Shown here piece by piece: positions 42,021-53,620 of a stretch of DNA of 64,000 bases. A model generated the notes under the pieces. It saw only the letters and a program-made list of their open reading frames with translations. It made no database searches and was not told the origin of the DNA. Each line of letters begins with the position of its first letter. The first letter of the stretch is position 1. This stretch comes from Aradus depressus (Eukaryota; Arthropoda; Insecta; Hemiptera; Aradidae), in contig OY759215.1 in the NCBI GenBank assembly GCA_963662175.1, forward strand, positions 52,407,213 to 52,471,212, in the 5' to 3' direction. The position numbers and the translations under genes are program-made.

Positions 42021-44150
42021 CTAGTTGAGAAATCAGACGCTGCTTAACACACACTAGTTGAGATGCCCGGCCATTGCCTAGCATATAATATTTGAAATGC
42101 CGGCCATAGCCTAGAATATACTAGTTGAGATACCGGACGCTGCTTAACACACACTAGTTGAGATGCCCGGCCATTGCCTAGCATATAATATTTGAAATGC
42201 CGACCATAGCCTAGAATATACTAGTTGAGATACCGGACGCTGCTTAACACAAACTAGTTGAGATGCCCGGCCATTGCCTAGCATATAATATTTGAAATGC
42301 CGACCATAGCCTAGAATATACTAGTTGAGATACCGGACGCTGCTTAACACAAACTAGTTGAGATGCCCGGCCATTGCCTAGCACATAATATTTGAAATGC
42401 CGACCATAGCCTAGAATATACTAGTTGAGATACCGGACGCTGCTTAACACAAACTAGTTGAGATGCCCGGCCATTGCCTAGCATATAATATTTGAAATGC
42501 CGGCCATAGCCTAGAATATACTAGTTGAGATACCGGACGCTGCTTAACACACACTAGTTGAGATGCCCGGCCATTGCCTAGCATATAATATTTGAAATGC
42601 CAACCATAGCCTAGAATATACTAGTTGAGATACCGGACGCTGCTTAACACACACTAGTTGAGATGCCCGGCCATTGCCTAGCATATAATATTTGAAATGC
42701 CGACCATAGCCTAGAATATACTAGTTGAGATACCGGACGCTGCTTAACACAAACTAGTTGAGATGCCCGGCCATTGCCTAGCACATTATATTTGAAATGC
42801 CGGCCATAGCCTAGAATATACTAGTTGAGATACCGGACGCTGCTTAACACACACTAGTTGAGATGCCCGGCCATTGCCTAGCACATAATATTTGAAATGC
42901 CGGCCATAGCCTAGAATATACTAGTTGAGATACCGGACGCTGCTTAACACAAACTAGTTGAGATGCTCGGCCATTGCCTAGCACATAATATTTGAAATGC
43001 CGGCCATAGCCTAGAATATACTAGTTGAGATACCGGACGCTGCTTAACACACACTAGTTGAGATGCCCGGCCATTGCCTAGCACATTATATTTGAAATGC
43101 CGGCCATAGCCTAGAATATACTAGTTGAGATACCGGACGCTGCTTAACACACACTAGTTGAGATGCCCGGCCATTGCCTAGCATATAATATTTGAAATGC
43201 CAACCATAGCCTAGAATATACTAGTTGAGATACCGGACGCTGCTTAACACACACTAGTTGAGATGCCCGGCCATTGCCTAGCACATTATATTTGAAATGC
43301 CGGCCATAGCCTAGAATATACTAGTTGAGATACCGGACGCTGCTTAACACACACTAGTTGAGATGCCCGGCCATTGCCTAGCATATAATATTTGAAATGC
43401 CAACCATAGCCTAGAATATACTAGTTGAGATACCGGACGCTGCTTAACACACACTAGTTGAGATGCCCGGCCATTGCCTAGCATATAATATTTGAAATGC
43501 CGACCATAGCCTAGAATATACTAGTTGAGATACCGGACGCTGCTTAACACACACTAGTTGAGATGCCCGGCCATTGCCTAGCACATTATATTTGAAATGC
43601 CGACCATAGCCTAGAATATACTAGTTGAGATACCGGACGCTGCTTAACACACACTAGTTGAGATGCCCGGCCATTGCCTAGCATATAATATTTGAAATGC
43701 CAACCATAGCCTAGAATATACTAGTTGAGATACCGGACGCTGCTTAACACACACTAGTTGAGATGCCCGGCCATTGCCTAGCATATAATATTTGAAATGC
43801 CGACCATAGCCTAGAATATACTAGTTGAGATACCGGACGCTGCTTAACACAAACTAGTTGAGATGCCCGGCCATTGCCTAGCACATTATATTTGAAATGC
43901 CGGCCATAGCCTAGAATATACTAGTTGAGATACCGGACGCTGCTTAACACACACTAGTTGAGATGCCCGGCCATTGCCTAGCACATAATATTTGAAATGC
44001 CGGCCATAGCCTAGAATATACTAGTTGAGATACCGGACGCTGCTTAACACAAACTAGTTGAGATGCCCGGCCATTGCCTAGCACATAATATTTGAAATGC
44101 CGGCCATAGCCTAGAATATACAAGTTGAGAAGTCGGTCGTTACCTAGCGC
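42021..44150 (+). repeat. Satellite: 21 monomers of exactly 100 bp
   Basis: Monomers start CTAGTTGAGA at 42021 and every 100 bp to 44021, with no indels; a broken 22nd begins at 44121. Each monomer is three related ~33-bp units (CTAGTTGAGATACCGG..., CTAGTTGAGATGCCCGG..., TTTGAAATGCCGACC...). Variation is concentrated at three places: ACA/AAA near base 32, CATATAATA/CACATAATA/CACATTATA at 62-70, and CGG/CGA/CAA at 81-83. Monomers 6-10 (42521-43020) and 17-21 (43621-44120) carry the same order of variants, apart from one base. Confidence 0.97.
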
Positions 44151-44917
44151 ATTTGTTTTTTTATTTCATGTATTTGTTGAATATTTTTCTATTATTATTA
44201 TTATTATTTATTTTACTATTGTTATTATTACATTTTTATGTTTTTTTTCTCTTTTTTATTATATCTATTTCATTTTTATTTATATTCATTATTATTATTT
44301 ATTAAATGTTTTTTTTTATATTATTATTATTTTATTTTTTACTATTATTGGTACAAGAAAGTCCTGTGATGGTCACACTAGATAAGTATTTCATTGTGAA
44401 GCTTTTTACAAATCAAGGCCGCTTCACAATAAATATATTTATATTTGTGTCCTTGATACCGACATGTACCTTCTTACACTTACTTATATGGTAGACGCGT
44501 GGATAAGGGAGTGGCCTCGAGCTCAGAAATACCTAGTTAGCATGTGAAACTTAACTACCTCGCGTGATCCAATTTGTTTATTTGTGAAGTTTCATAATGT
44601 CAAAGACTGTTATAAAATCATTTGTTATCCATAGTTAGTTTGTTTGTCTTTGTGTCGTCTGTTCAGAAGCAAATAGTTGTACAAACATTGCTAATTTGAG
44701 CAAATAGACACGTAACATACAGAAAAGTTATAGAAAACTGTAAGTCATAATGGAGTGGTAATTCATTAGTTCACCATATACATATTAGATAATAGTTGTA
44801 ATAAAATAAATAAAAAATTCACATATTCAGTTTTGTTTCACCGGATATTAATATTTATTTAAATAAGAGATACTGAAATAAAAGACTAAGGGGTGGATCT
44901 GAGAAGGGTGGCTCATT
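44151..44917. other. AT-rich, with DR2 arm
   Basis: TTA/ATT-rich low-complexity DNA to about 44340, then a DR2 arm at 44345-44395 (GGTACAAGAAAGTCCTGTGA). The 86-codon frame here is a low-complexity artefact. The rest is unrecognised. Confidence 0.5.
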
Positions 44918-45035
44918 TTTTATTTTTTTGATTTACAATTAGGTATTTACAACTGTATGAAAAATAAATACAACAAGCAAATGTACTAAAAGGGAGATGT
45001 GGCAATGTCAAGAGGGAAGAAATTACCCTGTGTTG
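44918..45035 (-). mobile_element. LINE-B 3' UTR fragment
   Basis: T-rich left end (the A-tail of a minus-strand copy), then GGTATTTACAACTGTATGAA and ATACAACAAGCAAATGTAC, matching the 3' UTR at 6600-6720. Confidence 0.65.
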
Positions 45036-45043
45036 AAACTCCC

Positions 45044-45168
45044 TTGTATTGACACAAAATTTAGAATGAGGATAGAAGCCCCTATGTCACTCAACTAAAT
45101 ATTTTAGGGCTAAATGTCAATTAGTTTTGAAGGGAAAGTGAAAACTTAATTGATTAATTCACTTTTTA
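45044..45168 (+). repeat. DR1 closing part
   Basis: TTGACACAAAATTTAGAATG, GATAGAAGCCCCTATGTCAC, AACTTAATTGATTAATTCAC. Confidence 0.7.
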
Positions 45169-45754
45169 AATAAATTTAGCATCAGTGTTTTCCCAAATAA
45201 TTTTTAGGTTTTTGACAGTTCTAGGAGGTCCCTTTGTTCATTTTTTGGTTGAATATTGGAAAACATAATAAACATTAATATTGGAATGAACGTTATGTGT
45301 GCCAATTTTATTTATTTATTTTTCCAAGATTTATTCACTGGCCGAATGCACAGAAATTGCACCCTTAGAAATTTTGAAATTCACTACTGTGAAGGAGCAT
45401 ATCCTAACTTACAAAAAAAATACAAAAAAAAATGCAACAAAAAATACTAAGATAAATATTTACTATTGTGCAAGTGCGCACCGTGACGTAATGTCTGTGC
45501 CGGCACTTTGTATCCTCTATTATTTTTTTTTCTTTATTTTTTTCACTTAACTACATTCTTTTATTTATTTTTTTTATTCTTTATATTTTTTAATAGTTAT
45601 TAATTAAGATAAAAGTTATTGTAAAAATTAGTCATTTCCCTTGGTCAAAACTTAAATTGTAGGCAATTTGTAATCATTTTTTTTTTGTAGATTTAATTAA
45701 TTTTTAAACGAGGAGGGAAAAGGAAGCAAAAATTGAAATGTAAAAAAAATTGTA
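45169..45754. other. No recognised feature
   Basis: AT-rich; overlapping short frames at 45256-45550 have no motif. Confidence 0.4.
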
Positions 45755-46220
45755 GGTGAATCACCACCGGCAACGTATTTCCCCAGCACGAATTAATCAA
45801 TTACGTTTACACTTCTGAAACCACATACAAAATGTTGTGTCATTACATTCATTTTGTAATATACAAAGTGCCTTTTCTTATACTTTTTTAATTAATTTAT
45901 TTTTTTTAAATGGTATCACATCAAATTTACTTATAGTCATATTACCGATTGCAAAAATTCAAAATAAATAATAAAATTAATTAATTTTTGGAAAATACAT
46001 TAATTTCATCGGCAGTTATTAGCGTTTATCAAAAACCCCCATGAAGTAAATACCTGTAAACTAACAGCAAAATCGGCTGAAGGGAAGGGGCTCAACTCAA
46101 AAACTCTATAACTTCCGAATTAGTGAATTTATTGATACACGATTTAGAAGGCCCGGTGTAGGTAAGTCATCTTTTGATTATTAGCCCAATCGGTCAACTG
46201 GTTCTGGAGAGGAAGCGTTA
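45755..46220. repeat. DR1 pieces around a LINE-A end
   Basis: A minus-strand DR1 lies at 45755-45860 (AATCACCACCGGCAACGTAT), interrupted by a LINE-A 3' end at 45862-45985. It continues at 45990 (TTTCATCGGCAGTTATTAGC) and is followed by plus-strand wording to 46220 (AATCGGCTGAAGGGAAGGGG, CGGTCAACTGGTTCTGGAG). Confidence 0.75.
45862..45985 (+). mobile_element. LINE-A 3' end
   Basis: CATCAAATTTACTTATAGTC, TACCGATTGCAAAAATTC and AAAATAAATAATAAAA match the last ~60 bp of LINE-A (63140-63200). Extremely short insertion. Confidence 0.65.
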
Positions 46221-46455
46221 CTATTTTTTCCCCAGCATTTCTTCCAAGATGTGTCTTTGTGTTTTGTCAATACTTCGGGACACTTCGGGTCAATTTAATG
46301 ACGAATAAGTGTCCTGCAATATTATTAAAAAACGAAGAAGGAAATGTCGAAAAAAAAAATCAACCAACATCCCATCCCAAAAAAGCTCTAAAGCAAAATT
46401 CAAAAAATTTAAATAATTTGTAATCTTAGACAATAGCCATCCACATAATTCTCTG

Positions 46456-46654
46456 TTGGGAGCCATGGTGGCCGTGCGGGCTAGAGCGTAGGGCTTTGGT
46501 CGCATGGTCTCACCTTGGTTTGCGGGTTCGAATCCCGTCCGGGAGTGAGTTTTATTTCGTAGATAAAACTTCCTCCCGGGGCCATGGATGTCGTAAATAA
46601 TTAGGTAAAACACCATTAATAAGAGCCATGGCTAATATGCATCGTACATAAGGC

Positions 46655-46709
<55 letters not shown>
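46456..46709 (+). mobile_element. SINE-B, full length
   Basis: Same head and body as 11011-11240 with few differences. A-tail of 54 nt (46656-46709). AATTCTCTG flanks it at 46447-46455 and 46708-46716, sharing two A with the tail. The long A-tail suggests a recent insertion. Confidence 0.92.
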
Positions 46710-46711
<2 letters not shown>

Positions 46712-46716
46712 CTCTG

Positions 46717-47168
46717 ATGACTTTTTTTCATGACCTTCACGTAGGCGTTTTATTGAATAATTACAAAAAATTTTTACGAAGTTGCACTGCGACCCTGAGA
46801 AATAGTTAACCATAAACAAATAAGACGTCATTACTTCGACTCGTTAACTGAACCATCAACTATAAATTTACATTTACAGGCTGTTACATGTATCGGTTTA
46901 TGGTTTCAATTGACCAACACCACGCCTGGTGTACAAACATCTTGTTAACACAAAAAGTAACCCCAACTGTTAAAAGTTATTAATTTAAAAAGGCCAAGGA
47001 TTTGGTTATTTTCTTCACATCAAAAAGTATATTGCATTGTAATATTTACAATTGGAATACATTTTGTTTCGAATACATTTTTCTCATATTAACAATTAGA
47101 TTTCGGACTAGTGAAAATATTAACGAAACTATGATAAACTCAGCATGCATTTGATATTGCGCCGTTGT
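46717..47168. other. No recognised feature
   Basis: AT-rich, no supported family. Confidence 0.4.
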
Positions 47169-47181
47169 ACAAATAATAAGA

Positions 47182-47493
47182 GGTTAGGTTAGATTTTATG
47201 ACTCATGTCCGGGCTTTAACTACGAGGTCATATCGCCTACTACCAGAGTGCTCTTTCGTCACTCTGGTGGACATGAGCCCGACTCCATACTTTGGGAGTC
47301 CTAAATTTTGCCTACCCTAAATTTTTATTCACCTAGGGTAGGGGTCTTTAACGAGTACCTGACGTCGTACAGGCTCGGGACCATCGCTTAACGTCCCATC
47401 CGAAGGACGGCGTGCTTAAGTTTAATTTACCTCCCAGCTTAAATAAACTAAGAGTCTCGTTCGGGTTTCCAACCCACGTTCTTGAGCTCAGAA
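47182..47493 (-). mobile_element. SINE-A, 5'-truncated, with target duplication
   Basis: Perfect 13-bp duplication ACAAATAATAAGA (47169-47181, 47494-47506). Tail GGTTAGGTTAGATTTTATG. The head is cut between the A and B boxes, so truncation occurred at integration, as for LINE-driven copying. Confidence 0.95.
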
Positions 47494-47520
47494 ACAAATA
47501 ATAAGATATTTATTTAATTA

Positions 47521-47700
47521 TTACTTCCTCAGTTGTACGAAATATTAGGAAAGTTATGCAATCAGACCGAAATTCAACGTAATCGGGCAGATATTCGGGT
47601 TTTCAACAGATGATAAGAGCCGGAGTCTAAAAATTAGTATGTATCTTACACAGGGGCTTCTAAATTCTCATACTGAATGTTGTGTCGATACTTTATATAT
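47521..47700. repeat. DR1 fragments
   Basis: Plus-strand start at 47521 (ACTTCCTCAGTTGTACGAAA), then minus-strand wording at 47651-47700 (GGGGCTTCTAAATTCTCATA). Confidence 0.65.
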
Positions 47701-48287
47701 GAAATGAAATGAAACTTTATTGTGTATATATATATATACATAAAAGGGAGGATACAGTGAGGTTATCTTGTGGTATGAGGCCGGAGCTGTACAGTGTACT
47801 TAGTATCAATATATTACTATTAATATCAGTCATTGTTATTATTAAATTACACCCATACACTACATGGTGTCATCTGTTAGAAATAAACTCGGTGATTACT
47901 GGTGAATGGGTGAAGTGAACGAAAGTGGAATTGACCTTTCTATTCTTTCTGAAAATACTTCTATAACGAAGATGGGAGATAAACTGGAGTGCCAGTTAAC
48001 AATACAAGTATATCAATACAACTTATAATAAAAAATAGAATAATATAACAAACTTAAACAAAAAAAATAATTTAATTTTGGAAGATAAAACATTATAAAT
48101 ATGGGCCGAAGTAAAGAAAAGAAAAATACCAACTATTGTGAAATGTGTTATATTGAAATGTATAAGGTAAACGAGAGGGCAAATCATAATAAAACTGTTT
48201 TTCTAAATTTTAAACTAATAGTTACGAAAATAAATATATTACTGATTTTATGATCGTCATCAATAAATATAAAGACAAATATAAAAA
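47701..48287. other. No recognised gene
   Basis: AT-rich; TA run at about 47726-47740. Confidence 0.4.
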
Positions 48288-48352
48288 ATATAAAGTATAT
48301 ATTAGTTAATATAAAGTATATATTAGTAAATATAAAGTATATATTAGTTAAT
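48288..48352 (+). repeat. ~20-bp tandem repeat, three units
   Basis: Unit TATAAAGTATATATTAGT plus AA spacing, three times. Confidence 0.85.
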
Positions 48353-48545
48353 GAGTTACCGGTATCTTTATACTAAGGCCTACCTCCACAACCCCCCCCT
48401 CCCGTGAAAATTTAGCCAATCATTTTTATTATATAGATGTAGATATGTAAAAACTGAATAAAACGAAACAGTAAGTAAATGACAAAGATGACAACCAAAG
48501 ATAAATCGAGGAACTTGCCAGAAGCGAAGATATAAAAACAATCAA

Positions 48546-48720
48546 GAAAATAAAACGCACTAAAAACTGATAACACGCACTAAAAACTGATAACACGCAC
48601 TAAAAACTGATAACACGCACTAAAAACTGAATAAAACGAAACAGTAAGAGTTGTAATTACGTTTTATTCAGCCAAGAAAATAACATGCACTAAAAACTGA
48701 ATAAAACGAAACGGTAAGTA
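48546..48720 (+). repeat. 20-bp tandem repeat and satellite-like echo
   Basis: CGCACTAAAAACTGATAACA is repeated three to four times, then two partial copies followed by AATAAAACGAAAC(A/G)GTAAG, a phrase also found at 48457-48477. Confidence 0.85.
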
Positions 48721-48980
48721 AATGATTTTAGGGTGTCTGAGATCGATTCACTTGATCGATTCATTATTCACATCGATTATTACGATCCCAAACATCGATT
48801 CTTCGATTAATCTATCTCAGATCGCCATCCCTAGAATTAACAGCTAAAAACTCTTCATAAGAACCTTCCTCGGACTTCAACGAACATTTGAAAAAAAAAA
48901 ATTAGCCGAATTGGTCCAGCCGTTCTCGAGTTTTGCGCTTAGCAAAATTTAGCACTCAAAAATTCAAAAAAAAAGAAGTT

Positions 48981-49091
48981 CAAAATTTGATTTTTAATCA
49001 AAACGGTCGATTGGTTTTGGAGAAAGAGCGAAAATTTAATTGATTAATTCAGACTGGCGAAGTACATCGCCCTTGATTCACCGACGACTTA
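48981..49091 (+). repeat. DR1 closing end
   Basis: TTTTTAATCAAAACGGTCGA, TTGGTTTTGGAGAAAGAGCG, GAAGTACATCGCCCTTGATT, CACCGACGACTT. Confidence 0.8.
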
Positions 49092-49794
49092 TTCATATTC
49101 TAAAATATTATTTGTAGTACATATTACCATTTCACAGTGCAGTTTCAATTGAATAACTGAAGTAGTTTTTACGAATAGGCCACGGAACTGGCAGCCATAA
49201 CTTACACTTTTTGAAGGTTCCTTTTTACCATCCTTGACTGATGTAAGAACATTTCGAAAATAATTTACTAAGATTTTAATTTTTAAACAGACATTGCCTT
49301 AGGTGAAAAAAAAAAAAGTGAAGTAATCCAAGCAACTCCGATAGTCCATTATGTGTAACTTAATTTGTAGGTTGAGGCACTTAATTACCTCCATCTTAAG
49401 ATAAAACCATACTGTCAGTGTATAAAAATGATTAATTAATATTATTAATTATTAATGACTTTCACTTTGGGCCCGCCTGATGTAACACTTGAAGATGGAT
49501 GGTCAAATTTTTATGAAAGTAGAAAGTCAAATCATGGACTTAAACTGAAATAACAATTGAAACAACAATTCAAAAATAATTAATTTGATTAATCAAAACA
49601 ATTATTTTAAAAAACCAAAACATAAGAATTGTCGGATAACACGAAGGGTAAAAATGATACTGTTGTTGGCAACCTATATATATATATATATTTTTAATTT
49701 TAATCTAATCAGAGCCGATAAATCAAAAGTAATAGTTTTTTAAATTTTCAATTGCTGGATTGTGTAAGCAGATATTTTGAGTTCACAAAAAAAT
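49092..49794. other. No recognised feature
   Basis: AT-rich DNA with a short TA run at about 49676-49690. Confidence 0.4.
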
Positions 49795-49935
49795 GGTTGG
49801 TGAATCATTGCCAATGTACTTCACAGCAGGAATTAATCAACTCAGTTTCCGCTCTCCCTCCACAACTTATGGACTAATGATCAATAGTTAACTTACATAG
49901 AGACTTCTGAATCCCAATACTAAATTATTTATATA
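49795..49935 (-). repeat. DR1 end part
   Basis: GGTGAATCATTGCCAATGTA, CTTCACAGCAGGAATTAATC, TCCGCTCTCCCTCCAC, CTTACATAGAGACTTCTGAA. Confidence 0.75.
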
Positions 49936-50039
49936 ATATATTAAATTAATAATTTGCATTAAAAATAAAAAAATAAAAAAACTTTTTTGGAAAAGAGCTA
50001 GTAGGTGAGAGGTGCTAAATACAATTTAAAAATATACGC

Positions 50040-50600
50040 ATATTTTCAATGATCGATGTCAACATTCATGTCGGAATGTAGTGTTCTTGTCCAGGGAAAG
50101 ATCTAATGGTTGATGTGAAATTGTGTCGGTGTATTGTGGTTTATGCGTCAGATTGCGAAAACCTTAGTATCCGACTTGTTCGCTTTTGACCTCAGATTCC
50201 ACCAATTAAACCAATTCGCCAAGATAACCAAATTTTCCTGAAGAGTGCGCACGGCCCTCTATGGAGATCACAGTGCTGAGCAATGAGGAACGTGTCATCG
50301 ACAAGGGTTGCTAGTGGAATACCTAAATACTCAGGCGTATCGTAGATTGAAAAAGGATGGGACTGAGGATCGAACCTTGCAGGACTCCTACTAAGGCAAG
50401 AGTTAACCTTAACCTGGAAAGTTCTATCGGTGAGGGAAGAAGCTATATTGAGACGCAGTTATCTGGGGGCTCCCGCACGCTGGAGTTTGGATATTAGGTC
50501 CTTGTGCCAGACTACTCGCATATCGAAAGCAGCAGCAACATCCAGGAACATGGCTTGCTTCTCCTCGACACCCTTGCCAATGGAATTTGCCACACTCAGT
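50040..50600 (-). pseudogene. Jockey-like reverse transcriptase fragment
   Basis: Minus-strand translation gives LSVANSIGKGVEEKQAMFLD, VAAAFDMRVVWHKDLISKLQ and RAGAPR, then a stop, LRLNIASSLTDRTFQVKVN, a degraded PQGS region, then LATLVDDTFLIAQHC. It ends with echoes of LQENLVILANWFNWW. LDVAAAFD and (F)VDDT are the RT palm A and C blocks that hold the catalytic aspartates; VDDT replaces the usual F/Y-ADDT. Stops and shifts make it dead. It is not the LINE-A or LINE-B sequence. Confidence 0.75.
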
Positions 50601-50630
50601 TTTTAAAATTAAAACAATAACTGTCTAGGA

Positions 50631-50947
50631 GGGCGCCGGTAACTCAGTGGTATGCGTGCTTGTCTTCTGAGCTCAAGATCGTGGGTTAGAAACCTGACCG
50701 AGGCCCTTAGTTTATTTTATCTGGGAGGTAAAATAAACTTAAGCACGCCGTCCTTCGGATGGGACGTTAAGCGATGATCCCGAGCCTGAACGATGTCAGG
50801 TACTCGTTAAAGACCCTAGGTGAATAAAAATTTAGGGTAGGCAAAATTAAGGACTCCCAAAGTATGTCTACCAGAGTGACGAAAGAGCGCTCTGGTAGTA
50901 GGCGATATGACCTCGTAGTTAAAGCCCGGGTATGAGTCATATAACCT
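50631..50947 (+). mobile_element. SINE-A reference copy, full length
   Basis: A 317-bp copy with a perfect 15-bp target duplication AATAACTGTCTAGGA (50616-50630, 50948-50962). Parts in order: tRNA-like head with A-box (CCGGTAACTCAGTGG) and B-box variant (GGTTAGAAACC; other copies GGTTCGAAACC); perfect hairpin GTTTATTTTA/TAAAATAAAC (50710-50719 and 50729-50738, 9-nt loop); a central domain TTCGGATGGGACGTTAAGCG resembling the conserved SINE cores of other invertebrates; a second ~130-bp domain ending GCCCGGGTATGAG; and a tail ATAACCT. The head supplies an internal Pol III promoter. Retrotransposition would depend on a LINE not identified here. Confidence 0.96.
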
Positions 50948-50962
50948 AATAACTGTCTAGGA

Positions 50963-52139
50963 ATTTACTATTTTTCTCCACAAATTGCGAAAGTTCATGT
51001 GCGTAGGGTGGATATGGTGCCGAACTGGAGAACATTTAACTCCCTACCCTTCTAAGATTTTTATTAGCTTCCCAGTTATTTATTTCACTTTTAATAGGCA
51101 CTCCCCTGGGGATCAAACATTTCGGATTTTCGGATTCAGCCTGAAATGACATGTTGTTTCACTAAAAAATCTTGATTTTCCAAAATAAGTTAATTAATGT
51201 GGACATTCACTTATGTCACTTCAAATATTATTGCTCTGGATAGAACATTCAGAGAACAAAAATGTCAATAGGTCAAACATACGAGCTCGGTTCATTTGTG
51301 TTGTGACCTCTCGACAAACCTCCTTTTAAACCGTACCTACTTCCCACAATAAGAAATGATCTCACAAGTAAATATGAAGTAAGGAACGCCAGGAATGATA
51401 TCATACCAGAGCTACAGAAAAATGTGGACTCACCTCTCTAATCCTGTTTGTCCGTTTCTCCTCTATTTTCTTTATTTGTTGTTGGCATTGGATCTGGAAA
51501 ATAACATTATATATTTTATTTATATAGTCATACAAAATAAATATTTTACAACATAACATTTCTTCAAGTGAGAACATTATGTAAGGAAACATTTCAGGTG
51601 ACAATTCTATTTATGAACTTACGCACACATACATTCTCATATACACATACCCATTATAAATCGGAATGCTGCTGTAGTTCAGTAAGGCATTTCATGAAGA
51701 ATGTTTCATGTTTTTCTGGTACAGTTTTTCGATAGGTCCAATCGTTCGACGTAAATGAAATTACTGAATGGGTGAAACTACGTACCAATTTCGGAAAAAT
51801 CACGTTACTTGTAGCCTATAAGTTCCTTGATCCTATCCTATTCTAAATTACAGTCAATAAATACAGAAATATTATTTCATCAGTAGATTGGTTGAGTAGA
51901 GATGAAAGATACCTTCTGGTACAACATAGTGTGTAAGATGGCGGCCGTACTAAAACGGGTATCTCAGTAGGCCGGGATTAGTATTATTTCTGAGTATAGG
52001 GACAACCCTGATACCTATCCCAAGACCCAAACATTCCCTTCCTTAGCCCAGGACGTACACACATATACATAGAAACTCGTCTCCAGCTCAGAGTATAGGC
52101 CCTAGACTCACTAGGCAAAAATAGTGTACACTAATTAAG
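50963..52139. other. 1.2 kb without recognised content
   Basis: No family match or coding signal that I can support. Confidence 0.4.
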
Positions 52140-52200
52140 ACGCGATGGTTAAAGACTTTCCCTTCAAAGCCTAGAGACCAAGGTTCGAATCCTTGAATTT
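52140..52200 (+). other. tRNA-like B-box segment
   Basis: GCGATGGTTAAAGAC and AAGGTTCGAATCCTTG resemble a D-arm and T-arm, but no acceptor stem closes. Probably the head of an unlisted SINE or a tRNA relic. Confidence 0.3.
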
Positions 52201-52974
52201 ATATAAGCCGACTATAATGTGTCAAAGGGACCTTGACCCCCACCCCTTTATTTTTGTAGTTAACTAATAAAACGAGTCAGAATTGAAATTTAAACAGTTT
52301 CAACTCTTATTTAATAAATTTTAGTATTCTTACAAATTTTTAATGAATCCCTTCTACCAATTATTTGCAAGAAATTAATTTAAAATTTAGAACAAAAATT
52401 ATTTCTCTAAAGACTACTAATCCCCTTTAATTACTTATGGTAGGAATCTCTCTTCCTATTCAGAATTTATCCTTATTAATAAATCAATAATTAAGATAAT
52501 TATTTCAAAAAAAAAAAAAAAGACCTTTAAGAACGAAGGAGAAAAAAATAATAAAAAAGGAATATAAGAAAAAAAATACAAAAATACAACTGATGTCATT
52601 ACTTATCACATAAATACATTGTATTTATCATGATACAATCGATATCAGTTTTTTCTTGTTAACGGCCCTCATTAAAACTTTGATTTTTTTTTAAACAGTT
52701 AATCTTTTATTAATTAATCCTGAATGATCAAATAAATCATGAGAGTGTAAAAGAAAATTACAGACAACAAAATGACAAACAAAAGATTGTACAAGATAAA
52801 AACTGCCTTAGCTAGTTTACATATAAATTATTATAAAACGCAAACTAGCTCCATGTGTCGTCAGAAAATATAAAAAGAACAAGAAAATATATAACTGAAA
52901 TGAAAAAAATTCATCGATAAATTTCGGCAATATACTTCCTTCTGAATTTTGTCAATTCTCAGCTGAAAGCTGGA
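52201..52974. other. No recognised feature
   Basis: AT-rich with an A-run at 52508-52521. Confidence 0.4.
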
Positions 52975-53620
52975 ATCTAACTTACTTTACTCCGTTGAGT
53001 TTTTACTCCGTTCACAGATCCAAAGTTGTCTTTCAGCCGCTTCCATCTTCCACGGACCTGAGCTACCGCTTTCCACTTGGCAATATGGCAATTCGGTCGC
53101 GTTCCTCTTGATAATGTCCACCCACCAAAGCCCTCGTCTTCCTGGAAGTCTCTTTCCCTGGATCCTGCCTGGAAGACACAGTTCTTCTGTCTGTCGGTGC
53201 CGCTCCCCGCCCTCTGTACTCTTCGCCCCTTCATCTCGTTCTTTACGGGTTCCAGATGGGTTCCACGATGCATCTTAAAACCTTGCTTTCCAATTTCTGT
53301 GTGACTTGGCGGCAGCCATACAGCACTGGTTTTACAAGAACTTAATAAATTAGCACCTTGAGAAGTGAGAATCGAGAAGTAAGCTCTGTTGGTACACGAT
53401 GATCTACCTCCCTCAACATATTAATATCCGTAAGCGTAATCCAATATAATAATAGTCGGTAATTGCGGGTATTTTGCAGGGCATACTTGTATTTATTCTT
53501 CTACGTGCTGCGACTTCCTGACACCCAGGTACTTTGTTTCGTTGACCTGGAGCCCTACGCTATCTGCAGCTTCCACGACATTCATTTCTCCCTCCTCTTC
53601 AAGGACTTATCTTTTTTTTT
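52975..53620 (-). pseudogene. RTE-like LINE, RT thumb to C-terminus
   Basis: Minus-strand reading, in shifting frames: EAADSVGLQVNETKYL, then REVDHRVPTELTSRFSLLK, LVKPVLYGCRQVTQKLESKV, LRCIVEPIWNP, and near the end RIQGKRLPGRRGLWWVDIIK with VAQVRGRWKRL in the next frame. The series VGL.VNE.KTKYL, KPVLLYG(C/S)ETW and GRRGRP..RW.DD...DR..WR is the usual C-terminal half of RTE- or CR1-like retrotransposon polymerases. At least three frameshifts. The 98-codon frame at 52977-53273 is one part of it in the wrong frame. Confidence 0.75.

Noticed and set aside
42021..44150. CRISPR-like array
   Set aside because: The whole 100-bp unit repeats with no unique spacers, and the surroundings are eukaryotic transposons. 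It is a satellite.
44125..44385. 86-codon frame
   Set aside because: Mostly F/I/Y from TTA/ATT low-complexity DNA.
46552..46831. Minus-strand frames with poly-F
   Set aside because: Produced by the SINE-B poly-A tail.
52977..53273. 98-codon frame as an unknown gene
   Set aside because: It overlaps the RTE-like LINE remnant and is explained by it, partly in the wrong frame.
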